Source: Peptococcaceae bacterium 1198_IL3148
Lineage (GTDB): Bacteria; Bacillota; Desulfotomaculia; Desulfotomaculales; Desulfohalotomaculaceae
Direction: 5' to 3'
DNA length: 64,000 nt
Assembly: GCA_036763105.1 (NCBI GenBank)
Contig: JBAIYS010000009.1
Coordinates: 1 to 64,000 of the forward strand
This document shows positions 25,724 through 34,424 of this stretch, one piece after another (the first letter of the stretch is position 1; every line of letters begins with the position of its first letter). A program made the position numbers and the translations under genes. The notes below the pieces were generated by a model, which made no database searches, was not told the DNA's origin, and saw only the letters and a list, made by a program, of their open reading frames with translations.

Positions 25724-26641
25724 TTACTTAGCAGGTACAAAGCCCATTTCTTTGACCACTGCCAAACCCTCTGCGGACATTACAAAGTCAATAAACTTTT
25801 GTTGTTGGGCGGTGGGCTGATCTTTTGTAACCATAATTAACGGGCGAGAAATTTTATATTGGTCCGAGGCGATGTTTTCATCGGTGGGTTCTACCCCGTC
25901 AATGCTCAACACCGCAATTTTCCCTTGATTTTGGTCAACAAAGCCGGTGGATACATAACCAATGGCATCAACATTTTCCATTACTTTACCCGCCAGTGCC
26001 CCCATGGATGGCAATTGAATGGCTTCTTTAGCCACCGGAGTGCCCTGCATAACAGTAGTGTCAAATACTTCACTGGCACCGCCACCCAAATCTCTGATGG
26101 CTAAAACAATTTGTCTGTCTGGCAACTGGGGATCCAATTCCTTCCAAGTTTTAATTTCGCCAGCAAAAATACCCTTTAGTTCCTCGGTGGTCAAGTTGGG
26201 TTTTACTTGCAGAACTGGGTTTTCGGGATTAACTGCTATGGCCAGCGCATCGGTGCCCACTTTGATTAACTGACCATTGGGTATCTGTTCCTTTTCTTCG
26301 TCCTTTATACTTCTAGAAACCAGACCGATATCAAAGGTGCCATTAATGGCAGACTTAACACCAAAACCGGAGCCACCAGTGGAAACAAAAATCACAATTG
26401 GTTCCTCGGGCAGACTGGCATCAACTTTGTTCCAGGTGCCATATTCCTCAGTATATTCATTGGCTAACTGGGCAATTACCGGGGCCAGCGTGCTGGAACC
26501 ACCAATTTTAATTGACTGTTCTGGGGCCGCAGTGTCTTTAGCTTGTTCTGCTGATGGTTGTTCATTTTGCCCACAGCCCACTAACAATGATAAAGCCAAG
26601 GCCAGCATTAATAACAGGTTCAAAACCTTGCTTTTAAACAT
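25724..26641 (-). CDS. pstS: Phosphate-binding lipoprotein PstS
   Basis: Extracellular solute-binding lipoprotein, 305 residues from the chosen ATG. The signal peptide ends in the lipobox LLVGC. Binding-site motifs are GGSSTLAPV, VSTGGSGFGV and RDLGGGASEVF, which fit the phosphate-contacting loops of PstS (SGS/T and GTG-type). The ATG at 26641 follows GGAGGGGAAG directly; an earlier in-frame ATG would add 20 residues ahead of the signal peptide. First gene of pstSCAB. Confidence 0.92.
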   Translation of the reverse strand: MFKSKVLNLLLMLALALSLLVGCGQNEQPSAEQAKDTAAPEQSIKIGGSSTLAPVIAQLANEYTEEYGTWNKVDASLPEEPIVIFVSTGGSGFGVKSAINGTFDIGLVSRSIKDEEKEQIPNGQLIKVGTDALAIAVNPENPVLQVKPNLTTEELKGIFAGEIKTWKELDPQLPDRQIVLAIRDLGGGASEVFDTTVMQGTPVAKEAIQLPSMGALAGKVMENVDAIGYVSTGFVDQNQGKIAVLSIDGVEPTDENIASDQYKISRPLIMVTKDQPTAQQQKFIDFVMSAEGLAVVKEMGFVPAK

Positions 26642-26793
26642 AACTTCCCCTCCAAATTTATATATATTTATTATTTCTAACCAATTTTTAACATACCACA
26701 CATATTGTTATAAGTAAAATAACATTTTATTATAATCGTTGCATCAACTGGTTGTTATAAGCTTTGGTTATATTGGAGGGGGTTGTGTTGAAT

Positions 26794-27564
26794 CTATTTA
26801 CTGTCAGGCGATACCACATAAAATTCCTGCAGCATTTGATCAAACCTGGCCCCGTGTCCCTCTGCCGCCTCTAAGAAATAGCGTTGCTCGATGACAAAAC
26901 TGCCGCCCAATTGGTTATCAATCACATAATACTTAACCACCGGATCACTGCCACTTTGACCACCGGTGCCACCAATGGCTCTGATTTCTTTTCCCACCAC
27001 CGGTTCATTAATCTCTTGGGCCGCCCTTAGTTGATAACCATCTTCTAAGCTTGCTTCCAACTGGGCTGCTAAATCTTCACTGCTCCGATCTTTAAATTGC
27101 TCAATCTGCATATAGACAGCGGGATAGTTTTCTGGCAGTGGATTTTTAGGCACAATTTTGTCCACCCCATTTTCTGATACCATTTTATAGTATTCTTCAT
27201 CCACATAAATCAAATAATCTGCGGTTTTACTCTCCTCTAAAGTTACATTCCGTTGTTCTGTTTGCCCCTCAATATTATGTTCCACCACTTTCTCCGGTAA
27301 AAATATCTCTTTAATATTTTGAATTATGGCATGGCCCGGTTGAGTATTTAGCACCAATACCACTAAGGCCGCTGCCGCCACCGATGAGATGGCGGTGATT
27401 AATCTTTTACCGCTCTTTTTCACTGATTTTTCCGCCCCTTTACTGTCTGTATTAAATAATTGTTTTTCAATATTTTCCCAGGTTTGCTCTTTGAGAGCAG
27501 CTACTTCGTCAGTATTCTTCTCCAGCGATTGTTTCAATTGCTGATCGAACTTATCATCATGCAT
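26794..27564 (-). CDS. Probable membrane-bound anti-sigma factor
   Basis: 256 residues: a charged cytosolic N-terminus (about 1-50, QLKQSLEKNTDEV...), one membrane helix (about 54-71, ITAISSVAAAALVVLVL), and an extracellular domain of about 180 residues with no recognised fold. It overlaps the upstream ECF sigma gene by 8 bp, the standard sigma/anti-sigma arrangement. It should bind and hold the sigma factor until a signal reaches the outer domain. No zinc-binding HxxxCxxC motif is visible, so it is not a ZAS-type factor. Confidence 0.75.
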   Translation of the reverse strand: MHDDKFDQQLKQSLEKNTDEVAALKEQTWENIEKQLFNTDSKGAEKSVKKSGKRLITAISSVAAAALVVLVLNTQPGHAIIQNIKEIFLPEKVVEHNIEGQTEQRNVTLEESKTADYLIYVDEEYYKMVSENGVDKIVPKNPLPENYPAVYMQIEQFKDRSSEDLAAQLEASLEDGYQLRAAQEINEPVVGKEIRAIGGTGGQSGSDPVVKYYVIDNQLGGSFVIEQRYFLEAAEGHGARFDQMLQEFYVVSPDSK

Positions 27565-28084
27565 TGGCTTCCCTCCTTAATAGTTCCTTTAACCTTTGCC
27601 TACCTTTAAATAATCTGGACTTTAATGTATTGATATTTAGATTTAGTGTTTGGGCAACGTCTTTTTCAGACAAATCACTTAAGTATTTAAGAATAATCGG
27701 TAGGCGATAAATATCATCTAACCCTGAAAGCGCCTGATATAGGTCGTCATATCGGTTGCGCTCATTAAAGGGATTTACAGCATTGTTTATATGCTCCTCT
27801 ACATTGTCACAGCTAATACCGTTTTTATTTTTCCAGCTTAAATAACGATTACACTCGTTAATTAATATTTTATAAAACCAAGGCCTAAAGGGTTTGCCCT
27901 CATCAAAGGTATCAATATTTTTATAAACTTTGATAAAGGTTTCTTGCACAATGTCTGCAGCATCATATTTATTTTTGGTGATGGAGTAAACCGTTCTTAA
28001 CGCATAATCTGCATATAGTTCGTAAAGCAGCTTAAAAGACTTTTGATCACCTTTTTTAACTTGGGCGATAATTTTTTGTTCCAA
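27557..28084 (-). CDS. ECF-type RNA polymerase sigma factor
   Basis: 175 residues with sigma-2 (FKLLYELYADYALRTVYSI, DAADIVQETFIKVYKNI) and sigma-4 (LPIILKYLSDLSEKDVAQTLNLNINTLKSRLFKGRQRL) domains only, the ECF layout. TTG start with AGGAGG 7 bp upstream. First gene of a sigma/anti-sigma operon. The divergent gene for a Gly-rich micro-protein, about 170 bp away, could be a target (inference). Confidence 0.93.
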   Translation of the reverse strand: MEQKIIAQVKKGDQKSFKLLYELYADYALRTVYSITKNKYDAADIVQETFIKVYKNIDTFDEGKPFRPWFYKILINECNRYLSWKNKNGISCDNVEEHINNAVNPFNERNRYDDLYQALSGLDDIYRLPIILKYLSDLSEKDVAQTLNLNINTLKSRLFKGRQRLKELLRREANA

Positions 28085-28252
28085 TTGCTGCCCTCCTTTC
28101 TGTACTCACTGTATATACCCGCTGGGCACAGAAAAAGTTTTCAATTATTTTAAAATAATAATTGGTAAAATTAGTAACAAAATCTTTATGATTTCCATAT
28201 TTTAACATGAGAGTATACCAATAAGCAAAATTATGCAAAGGAGGACGATATT

Positions 28253-28408
28253 ATGGGTGGTTACCAAGGCGGTTTCGGAGGAGGAAATCGAAATTCCTTT
28301 ATTGTATTTCTGATTTTAATCCTCTTGCTGTTTGGTGGCTTTAACGGCGGCTATGGTGGCGGCGGCTATGGTGGCGGCGGTTATTACGGCGGTTACGGTG
28401 CTGAATAA
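28253..28408 (+). CDS. Gly/Tyr-rich small membrane protein, 51 aa (YjcZ-like)
   Basis: A 51-residue protein: Gly-rich start (MGGYQGGFGGGN), one hydrophobic helix (FIVFLILILLLFGG), then a GGYGGGGYGGGGYYGGYG tail. The layout of a short helix with Gly/Tyr-rich flanks recalls YjcZ-type proteins of Bacillus spores, but the order of parts differs. AAAGGAGG stands 8 bp before the ATG, and a strong terminator follows, which supports a real gene. It is divergent from the ECF sigma operon. Confidence 0.8.
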   Translation: MGGYQGGFGGGNRNSFIVFLILILLLFGGFNGGYGGGGYGGGGYYGGYGAE

Positions 28409-28413
28409 CTAAG

Positions 28414-28452
28414 AAAACCCCCTTTGTTTTTGTCAAACAGAGGGGGTTTTTA
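28414..28452. terminator. Bidirectional terminator between the Gly-rich gene and hcp
   Basis: AAAACCCCCTTTG...CAGAGGGGGTTTTT: long G/C stem with U-tracts usable on both strands, between convergent genes. Confidence 0.8.
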
Positions 28453-28470
28453 TATCAGCTTACACGTCTA

Positions 28471-30099
28471 TTACTTGTTTAAAATGGCGGCCATGTCTTC
28501 ATCTACGGTGGTAATTGGCATAATGTTAAAGTTTTCCACCAGTACATTTAATACATTTGGAGTAATAAATGCTGGCAGTGTAGGCCCTAAGCGAATGTCT
28601 TTAATGCCTAGGTACAGCAGGGTCAGTAGAATGGCCACTGCCTTTTGCTCGTACCAAGATAATACCATAGACAATGGTAGGTCGTTAACTTCACATTCAA
28701 AGGCATTGGCCAGTGCCACCGCAATTTGAATGGCTGAGTAGGCATCGTTACATTGACCAACGTCCAGTAATCTTGGGATGCCGCCAATGTCACCTAATTT
28801 CTTGTCAAAGAAGCGGAACTTACCACAGGCCAAAGTGAGCACAACGGTGTCCTGGGGAGCTTTCTCTACAAATTCGGTGTAGTAATTGCGACCCGGCTTA
28901 GCACCATCACAACCGGCGACGAGGAAGAAATGTTTAATATTTCCGGCTTTAACCGCTTCGATAACTTTATCTGCTACACCCAATACCGCATTGCGGGCAA
29001 AACCGACCATTACTGTTCCTTTGTCTTCATCGGCTGCAAATCCTGGCATTGCCAAAGCCCGCTCAATCACTTCGCCAAACTGGTCTTTGGTGACATGTTT
29101 TACCCCGGGCCAACCCACTTGACCAGTGGTAAAGATGTTTTCCATATAGGCTTTGGGGTCTTGAATACAGTTGGTGGTCATCAGGATAGCGCCGGGGAAC
29201 TGGGCAAACTCTTTCTTTTGGTTCTGCCATGCGGTACCATAATGGCCATAGAAATGACTGTATTTCTTTAGTTCTGGATAACCATGGGCAGGTAGCATTT
29301 CACCATGGGTATATACATAAATGCCTTTACCCTCGGTTTGCTTTAACAGCTCCAATAAATCTTCCAAATCGTGACCGGATACTAGGATACATTTACCTTG
29401 TTTATGCCCCAGGGGCACTTCGGTGGGTACTGGATGACCAAAGGTACCGGTATTGCCGGCGTCCAGCAATTCCATGGTGCGCAGGTTTACTTCACCGCAC
29501 TTCAACACCAAGCCTACCCAGTCATTTAGTCCCAACTCTTTATTGGTCAGTGCAGCCATCCCTTGGTGCAGAAAAGCGTAAACCACATCATCCTCTTGAC
29601 CCAGAATAAAGGCGTGATTGGCATAGGCTGCAACCCCTTTGAGGCCATAAACAAGTATTTGCTGTAGTGATTGGATATCTTCAGCCACATCGTGGTGGTT
29701 GACCATACCCACTGCTTCACCTTGTTTAATTAACTCTTCTAAATTAGCAGCCGGCACAAAGCTGGCCGCTGGATCAGCAAAGTTGGTATTGCCACCGGCG
29801 GCAGCAACTTTTTCTTTAAGTTGATTGGTATAGGCAACGCACTGATTAATTAATTGCTGTAATCTGGTGGCATCAAACTGCACGTTAGTTAAAGTGCTAA
29901 ACATAGCTTCGCAAGTGAAACGGTTAATCTTGATATCAACTACTCCCACTTTTCGACCGGCATCTGCGTATAGAGATAACCCTTTAATGGCATGCAACAA
30001 TAAATCTTGCAATGCAGCCACTTCTGGTTTCTTACCGCAAACACCCATTACAGTACAACCGGTACCCTTTGCGGTTTGTTCACATTGGTTACAAAACAT
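28471..30099 (-). CDS. hcp: Hybrid cluster protein (hydroxylamine reductase)
   Basis: Cytosolic iron-sulfur enzyme of 542 residues, reducing hydroxylamine/NO-type nitrogen species in anaerobes. The N-terminal Cys motif of clostridial Hcp is present (C3, C6, C15, C21: MFCNQCEQTAKGTGC). Hybrid-cluster ligands appear in GHDLEDL, TTNCIQDPK, VAGCDGAKPGRNYY, LTLACGKFRF and DVGQCNDAYSA. ATG start with GAGGAGGGG. The promoter region has three spaced TGGTAA/TTACCA half-sites and an FNR-like palindrome. No hcr gene is adjacent. Confidence 0.95.
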   Translation of the reverse strand: MFCNQCEQTAKGTGCTVMGVCGKKPEVAALQDLLLHAIKGLSLYADAGRKVGVVDIKINRFTCEAMFSTLTNVQFDATRLQQLINQCVAYTNQLKEKVAAAGGNTNFADPAASFVPAANLEELIKQGEAVGMVNHHDVAEDIQSLQQILVYGLKGVAAYANHAFILGQEDDVVYAFLHQGMAALTNKELGLNDWVGLVLKCGEVNLRTMELLDAGNTGTFGHPVPTEVPLGHKQGKCILVSGHDLEDLLELLKQTEGKGIYVYTHGEMLPAHGYPELKKYSHFYGHYGTAWQNQKKEFAQFPGAILMTTNCIQDPKAYMENIFTTGQVGWPGVKHVTKDQFGEVIERALAMPGFAADEDKGTVMVGFARNAVLGVADKVIEAVKAGNIKHFFLVAGCDGAKPGRNYYTEFVEKAPQDTVVLTLACGKFRFFDKKLGDIGGIPRLLDVGQCNDAYSAIQIAVALANAFECEVNDLPLSMVLSWYEQKAVAILLTLLYLGIKDIRLGPTLPAFITPNVLNVLVENFNIMPITTVDEDMAAILNK

Positions 30100-30149
30100 T
30101 CACTAACCCCTCCTCATTAGTATTAGCTTAGTATAATTTGCCTGCTATT

Positions 30150-30201
30150 TGGTAACTTTAGCTTACCATGGTAATATTTAAAAAAATATGATTCATATCA
30201 T
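30150..30201 (-). promoter_or_regulatory. Inverted repeats in the hcp promoter region
   Basis: TGGTAA-n7-TTACCA (30150-30168) overlaps TTACCATGGTAA (30163-30174), and ATGAT-tcat-ATCAT (30188-30201) has the spacing of a Crp/Fnr-family site (five-base arms, N4). hcp genes are often under such regulators. Which protein binds here is not known. Confidence 0.45.
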
Positions 30202-30291
30202 GTTTTAAGAAAAGTGCAAAAAATTTATCCTTTTGGATGAATACATAAATTTTTCTATAGGTTTCATACTAAGCCAAAGGAGGTAATGACT

Positions 30292-30468
30292 ATGGATGCC
30301 CAAAGGGCCACAGAGATTTTACATTCACAAAATACCATTGAAGTCACTTATCAAAATAATTCGATTTGGATTGAGGATGTTAATCAAAGTAAAAATACCG
30401 CGGTAGTTAAAAACTTAGATACAGATAAAGTGAGTGAAGTACCAGTAAGTGCATTGCAAGAGCAATAA
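30292..30468 (+). CDS. sspH: Small acid-soluble spore protein, H type
   Basis: 58-residue SASP-H family protein (MDAQRATEILHSQNTIEVTY, then WIEDVN and VSEVPVSALQEQ at the end), deposited in the spore core. The second ATG is chosen because AAAGGAGG is 8 bp before it; the first ATG is only 2 bp from the site. In B. subtilis these genes are forespore-specific, usually sigma-G dependent. Followed by its own terminator. Confidence 0.92.
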   Translation: MDAQRATEILHSQNTIEVTYQNNSIWIEDVNQSKNTAVVKNLDTDKVSEVPVSALQEQ

Positions 30469-30492
30469 AGCCGGAATATCCGGCTTTTTTTC
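30467..30492 (+). terminator. Terminator after sspH
   Basis: AAAGCCGG-aatat-CCGGCTTT followed by TTTTTC: compact Rho-independent terminator. Confidence 0.88.
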
Positions 30493-30551
30493 ACCCCTTA
30501 ATTTTTTTTACATATTATGGTATTATATATAATTTTTAGGGGGTGCTAGCC

Positions 30552-31943
30552 ATGGGGCTAACGGAAAAAAACCTGCGCATGACAAATTTTCGGTGGAAAA
30601 TCTCTTTGTTGATTTTATTATCTTTTTCATATTTAATTTTAATTGGCGCCAATATTTCCACCAGCGATTACACCTTAACCACAGAAGCCTTTCACACCAT
30701 CCACATCACCATTGAGTTTTTCTGCATCTTTGTTGCCCTTTGTACATTTACCGTCACTTCATATTCCTATATGAATAACCTATCATATCACAGTTATTTT
30801 ATTGGTCTGGGTCTTTTGGCTGTAGGTTTAATTGATTGGATGCATTTGTATAGTTATGAAGGCATGCCCGCCACTCTGTTCTCTATTCCCTGTCCCAACA
30901 ACGCCACTTTATTCCATATTATTGGCCGGTTTGTGATGGTGGCCACCTTTTTGGTGGCACTGTTTCTCTATGATAAAAAACTTAGGTTAAACGGTTGCAT
31001 GCGCTTTTTTATGCTTACCCTTACCTTAGGTATTGTGGTGTTTATTTTAAGCAGTGTTACTGTCATGCCCAATTTATATCCCGCCATGTATAGTGTGGAA
31101 CAGGGCCAAACAACCGCTAAAATCTTTAGCGAGTATGCAATTATTATTCTGCTGGTGTTCACCATTATTGGCTATGCTTTTCTATACAAGCGAGTGTTAA
31201 ATACCTATTTAGAACTGGTTATTTTATCTTTAATTGTTTTTGTCTTTAGTGAATTAAGTTTTACCCTTTACTACGGTGCCATCAACGTATTGGGTCACTT
31301 ATTTCGCTTTGCCAGCTTCTGTTTAATTTATGCCGCCATTGTCATTCATAATGTTAAACGGCCCTACCAACAGTTGGTGAATATACGGCAAGAGTTGGAA
31401 AAAAGCAATGTTATTTTAGAGCAGCGAGTGCGTGAACGTACCCACAATTTGGAGCAAGCCAATAAAAAGTTGGCTCGAGCCGCCATTTATGATTATCTAA
31501 CCGGGGCGGTTAACCGCATGGAGTTTTCTAACCGATTTAGCGTTCTCACAGAGAACAGCAACCAACAGGCGGTTCATTCGGTGTTAGCCATTGACTTTGA
31601 CTCCTTTAAGAAAATCAACGACACCTATGGCCACGGGGTGGGGGATGCTTGTTTAAAAACCTTTGTTAAAGTTGCTAAAGGGGCCATCCCTCCCACAGAC
31701 ACCGTGTCCCGTTTTGGTGGGGATGAGTTTATGATTTTATTGTCCAACACCCCCAAGGAGGATGCCAAAAAAGTGGCAGAAAAAATTAAGCACCGATTAG
31801 CCAAAGTAGCCGACCCGCCCTTTACCATTTCGGTGGGCATTGCCCAGTGGCCTAATGATGGTAAAAAAGAAAAACACCTGTTAGCCAGTGCCGACCAGGC
31901 CTTGTATTTGGCTAAGGAGAAGGGGAAAAATAGGGTTGAGTGA
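30552..31943 (+). CDS. Diguanylate cyclase with MASE3 membrane sensor
   Basis: 463 residues. The N-terminal ~265 residues hold about eight membrane helices with MASE3 features (DWMHLYSYEGMP, FSEYAIIIL, LGHLFRFASFCLIYAAIV). A short coiled coil (about 280-310) leads to a GGDEF domain with intact active site RFGGDEF. The RxxD inhibitory site five residues upstream is PPTD, so product inhibition is probably lost. It makes c-di-GMP. I take the ATG at 30552 (AGGGGG 8 bp upstream) over a GTG three codons earlier. Confidence 0.93.
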   Translation: MGLTEKNLRMTNFRWKISLLILLSFSYLILIGANISTSDYTLTTEAFHTIHITIEFFCIFVALCTFTVTSYSYMNNLSYHSYFIGLGLLAVGLIDWMHLYSYEGMPATLFSIPCPNNATLFHIIGRFVMVATFLVALFLYDKKLRLNGCMRFFMLTLTLGIVVFILSSVTVMPNLYPAMYSVEQGQTTAKIFSEYAIIILLVFTIIGYAFLYKRVLNTYLELVILSLIVFVFSELSFTLYYGAINVLGHLFRFASFCLIYAAIVIHNVKRPYQQLVNIRQELEKSNVILEQRVRERTHNLEQANKKLARAAIYDYLTGAVNRMEFSNRFSVLTENSNQQAVHSVLAIDFDSFKKINDTYGHGVGDACLKTFVKVAKGAIPPTDTVSRFGGDEFMILLSNTPKEDAKKVAEKIKHRLAKVADPPFTISVGIAQWPNDGKKEKHLLASADQALYLAKEKGKNRVE

Positions 31944-31952
31944 AACAATTTT

Positions 31953-32057
31953 GAATATGTCGTTCGCTTAGCAGCAGGTGTCGGGGTTTTAATTAACCTT
32001 TTTTCGTGAAGAAAGGGCAAAAACCACTGGCATTTGCGCATATAGGACACACCACCG
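31953..32057 (+). repeat. Dispersed intergenic repeat, copy C (partial)
   Basis: Starts at TATGTCGTTCGCT and continues through AGCAGGTGTCGG and an AATTAACCTTTT block as in copies A and B, then ends in GCGCATATAGGAC...CCACCGG, a decayed form of the hairpin found at the other end of copies A and B. Confidence 0.65.
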
Positions 32058-32060
32058 GTA

Positions 32061-32372
32061 TTAAACCTCTTCCACAGGCTTTAATTTAAAATGTCCTTCG
32101 CCAATAGAGAAATCGCAACCGCGGGTCCATAGGTTTCGACAGATGGATAAGCACAGATCTAGGGTAATCTCTGTATAATCCCCTGTGCCCGATGGCTTTT
32201 GTTGCAATAACAAAATATTCCCTTGGTCACTGCGCTGTAGGTAAAGAATGTTGGCTTGGGGATTTTTAGGGTTATCTATGGCAACGGTATTGCCAGCCAT
32301 GATTGCCTCTTTAATCTCAACAAAATTGGTCACCGGATTGGATGCACAGCCACAGGGCAAATACTCTAACAT
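32061..32372 (-). CDS. Hypothetical protein, 103 aa
   Basis: Unrecognised soluble protein. It begins MLEYLPCGCASNPVTNF, with a Cys-Gly-Cys pair, has a central beta-rich segment (ILYLQRSDQGNILLLQQ), and two more Cys near LCLSICRNLW and RGCDF. The ATG at 32372 is used because GGAGGG lies 6 bp upstream; a longer start would not have one. It follows the CMD-family gene by about 67 bp and may be co-transcribed. Confidence 0.65.
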   Translation of the reverse strand: MLEYLPCGCASNPVTNFVEIKEAIMAGNTVAIDNPKNPQANILYLQRSDQGNILLLQQKPSGTGDYTEITLDLCLSICRNLWTRGCDFSIGEGHFKLKPVEEV

Positions 32373-32439
32373 TATTTTCCCTCCATATGTAATAATGTTT
32401 CTATCAGCATTACCCGTTATGGCTGTTTCCAAACCATCT

Positions 32440-32751
32440 TTATTTATAAATATCCCAAGCCGTTGCCAGTGCGGTTAAAGTGGCCGGTACACCGATTGCT
32501 GGAGTGGCCAGCAATATACAGCTAACAACTTCATCTTTGCTGGCTCCAGCCTGCTGGGCTAATTTAATATGCCCCACTAGCGCACTAGGGTCTTTGGTGG
32601 CAACTGATATACCCAATGCCACCAGTCCGTTGGTTTTTTCATCCAGAGTTGAATTATTGATGACTGTAGTCCTTAAATTACCAATTGCCTGGGCCACTTC
32701 AGGCTTTTCAGCTTGTAGCTGATTTAATACCGCTATTAAATCCGTTGACAT
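32440..32751 (-). CDS. Carboxymuconolactone decarboxylase (AhpD-like) family protein
   Basis: 103-residue all-helical protein of the CMD/AhpD fold. The core segment is LVALGISVATKDPSALVGHIKLAQQAGASKDEV, in which CMD proteins normally have CxxC/CxxH; here only the His (GHIKLA) remains and the first Cys position is non-Cys, so peroxidase-partner activity is doubtful. One Cys lies further on (VVSCILLA). ATG with AGGAGG upstream. Function unknown. Confidence 0.8.
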   Translation of the reverse strand: MSTDLIAVLNQLQAEKPEVAQAIGNLRTTVINNSTLDEKTNGLVALGISVATKDPSALVGHIKLAQQAGASKDEVVSCILLATPAIGVPATLTALATAWDIYK

Positions 32752-32810
32752 ACAAGCCCTCCTCTACATAAACTTCAAGTTTATATTCAATTAAGGGCTG
32801 GTACTTTCCT

Positions 32811-34424
32811 TTAAATCCTGCCTACAATATGGTCAGCCGTCCGGGCGGCAATGGCCATAATTGTTTCGGTGGGGTTGCCACCCCCTGAGGTGACAAACAC
32901 ACTGCCGTCACAGATATAGAGGTTTGGGATGTCGTGACTTTGGCAAAAACCATTGACCACTGACTTAGCTGGGTCATTGCCCATGCGGCAACCTCCCAGC
33001 AAATGGGCGGTGTCCGGTACTATAATTGGGTCGGTACAGCCCACCGCCTCTAATATTTGTTGACATTTATCCACTGCGTGGGCAATTAGTTTATTGTCAT
33101 TTTCCCCATAGCTGAAGTTGACCTGTGCCCGGGGTAAACCATATTCATCCTTTTCGTCACTTAATGTCACGGCATTATCTAAGTTTGGCAAAACTTCCCC
33201 CACCACCGTTACCCGGGCGTAATGGTTGTAGTTGAGCATAATATCCCGCAACCTTTTACCCCAAATGTTGGCGTGGTTAGCTAAGCCGCTGGCCATGGCC
33301 ACCGGTCTGGAACCATGGGCATTTAGGGTATAACCCCGGACGAAGCCGCGGCTGCTATCGGTTTCATAAAAATCCTGGGTCACTGCCAGTACCGGGGTGC
33401 CTTTATATAAACGTACTTCCTGATGATATTTCATATACACATCGGGACTGCTATGGACCATAATGCCTTTGCCCACCAGACCACTGCTGTTGGCCAACCC
33501 ATCGGGAAACTGGGGACAAGCAGAATTTAACAGCAGCCGCGGTGTTTCCACCACAAAGGCCGATAGTATCACAATTTTGGCCCGCTGGCGATATTCTTTG
33601 CCTTGGTGGTTAAACAACACCCCACTGACTTTGCCGGACTTATCCACCTCAACCTGTGTCACCATGCAGTCGCTTAACACCTCAGCGCCCCATTGAATCG
33701 CCTTGGGAATGTGGTGAATTAGCGTACTGAACTTGGCGTTGGGCAAACACCCTTGATTACAAAAACCCCGATTAATGCAAGGGGGGCGTCCCTCAAAGGG
33801 GGCCGACAATATTGCCAGCGGCGCCACCGTGCTTTTAATGCCGATTTTTTCACAGCCTTTGCGGAACAACTGAGAATTGGCACTGATGGGCTCCCGTTCC
33901 GGGTAAGGGTAAGGCCCGCTAAATGAACCCCAGGGGAATTGTCGCGGTCCCGAGACGGCAATATCCCGTTCAATTTTACTATAGTAACGGGCCAGATCTT
34001 GATAATTGATGGGCCAATCGTCCGCTACCCCATCCAAAGTCTTGACCACAAAATCACTTTCGTGAAAGCGGAAAAACACCCCGGTGAAGTGAACGGTGCC
34101 ACCGCCCACACCACGACCGGTCAGGTTATGGCCCAAGTCTAACGGATCCTTTCCAGAGACCAACCTGGTTTGTTGCCAAGCCAGCTGGCTCATGGACAAC
34201 TCATCACTGGCAAAATCGGTTTGCACATTCCAATAAGGCCCTGCCTCGACCACCACTACCTTAAGGCCAGCTTTACTCAATTCATAGGCCAACACCCCGC
34301 CGGCAGCGCCGGCACCAACAATACAAACGTCGGCGCCATCAGCGTACTTTCTATGATTTAAATCATTATAACGATGCCCGTCGTAATGGTCATAATTATG
34401 TCTGACTTTATCTCTACTGGCCAT
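32811..34424 (-). CDS. GMC-family FAD oxidoreductase (gluconate dehydrogenase-like large subunit)
   Basis: 537-residue flavoprotein. FAD-binding site VCIVGAGAAGGVLAYELSKAG near residue 35 and GRGVGGGTVHFTG. C-terminal GMC oxidoreductase domain with LLGGCRMGNDP and a DGSVFVTSGGGNPTETIMA end. Similar to the FAD subunit of gluconate/2-keto-gluconate dehydrogenases, acting on an unknown alcohol or sugar acid. No twin-Arg or Sec signal peptide is seen. Last of three genes that overlap or nearly touch, so a membrane-anchored complex is likely. ATG with GGGAGG 9 bp upstream. Confidence 0.9.
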   Translation of the reverse strand: MASRDKVRHNYDHYDGHRYNDLNHRKYADGADVCIVGAGAAGGVLAYELSKAGLKVVVVEAGPYWNVQTDFASDELSMSQLAWQQTRLVSGKDPLDLGHNLTGRGVGGGTVHFTGVFFRFHESDFVVKTLDGVADDWPINYQDLARYYSKIERDIAVSGPRQFPWGSFSGPYPYPEREPISANSQLFRKGCEKIGIKSTVAPLAILSAPFEGRPPCINRGFCNQGCLPNAKFSTLIHHIPKAIQWGAEVLSDCMVTQVEVDKSGKVSGVLFNHQGKEYRQRAKIVILSAFVVETPRLLLNSACPQFPDGLANSSGLVGKGIMVHSSPDVYMKYHQEVRLYKGTPVLAVTQDFYETDSSRGFVRGYTLNAHGSRPVAMASGLANHANIWGKRLRDIMLNYNHYARVTVVGEVLPNLDNAVTLSDEKDEYGLPRAQVNFSYGENDNKLIAHAVDKCQQILEAVGCTDPIIVPDTAHLLGGCRMGNDPAKSVVNGFCQSHDIPNLYICDGSVFVTSGGGNPTETIMAIAARTADHIVGRI

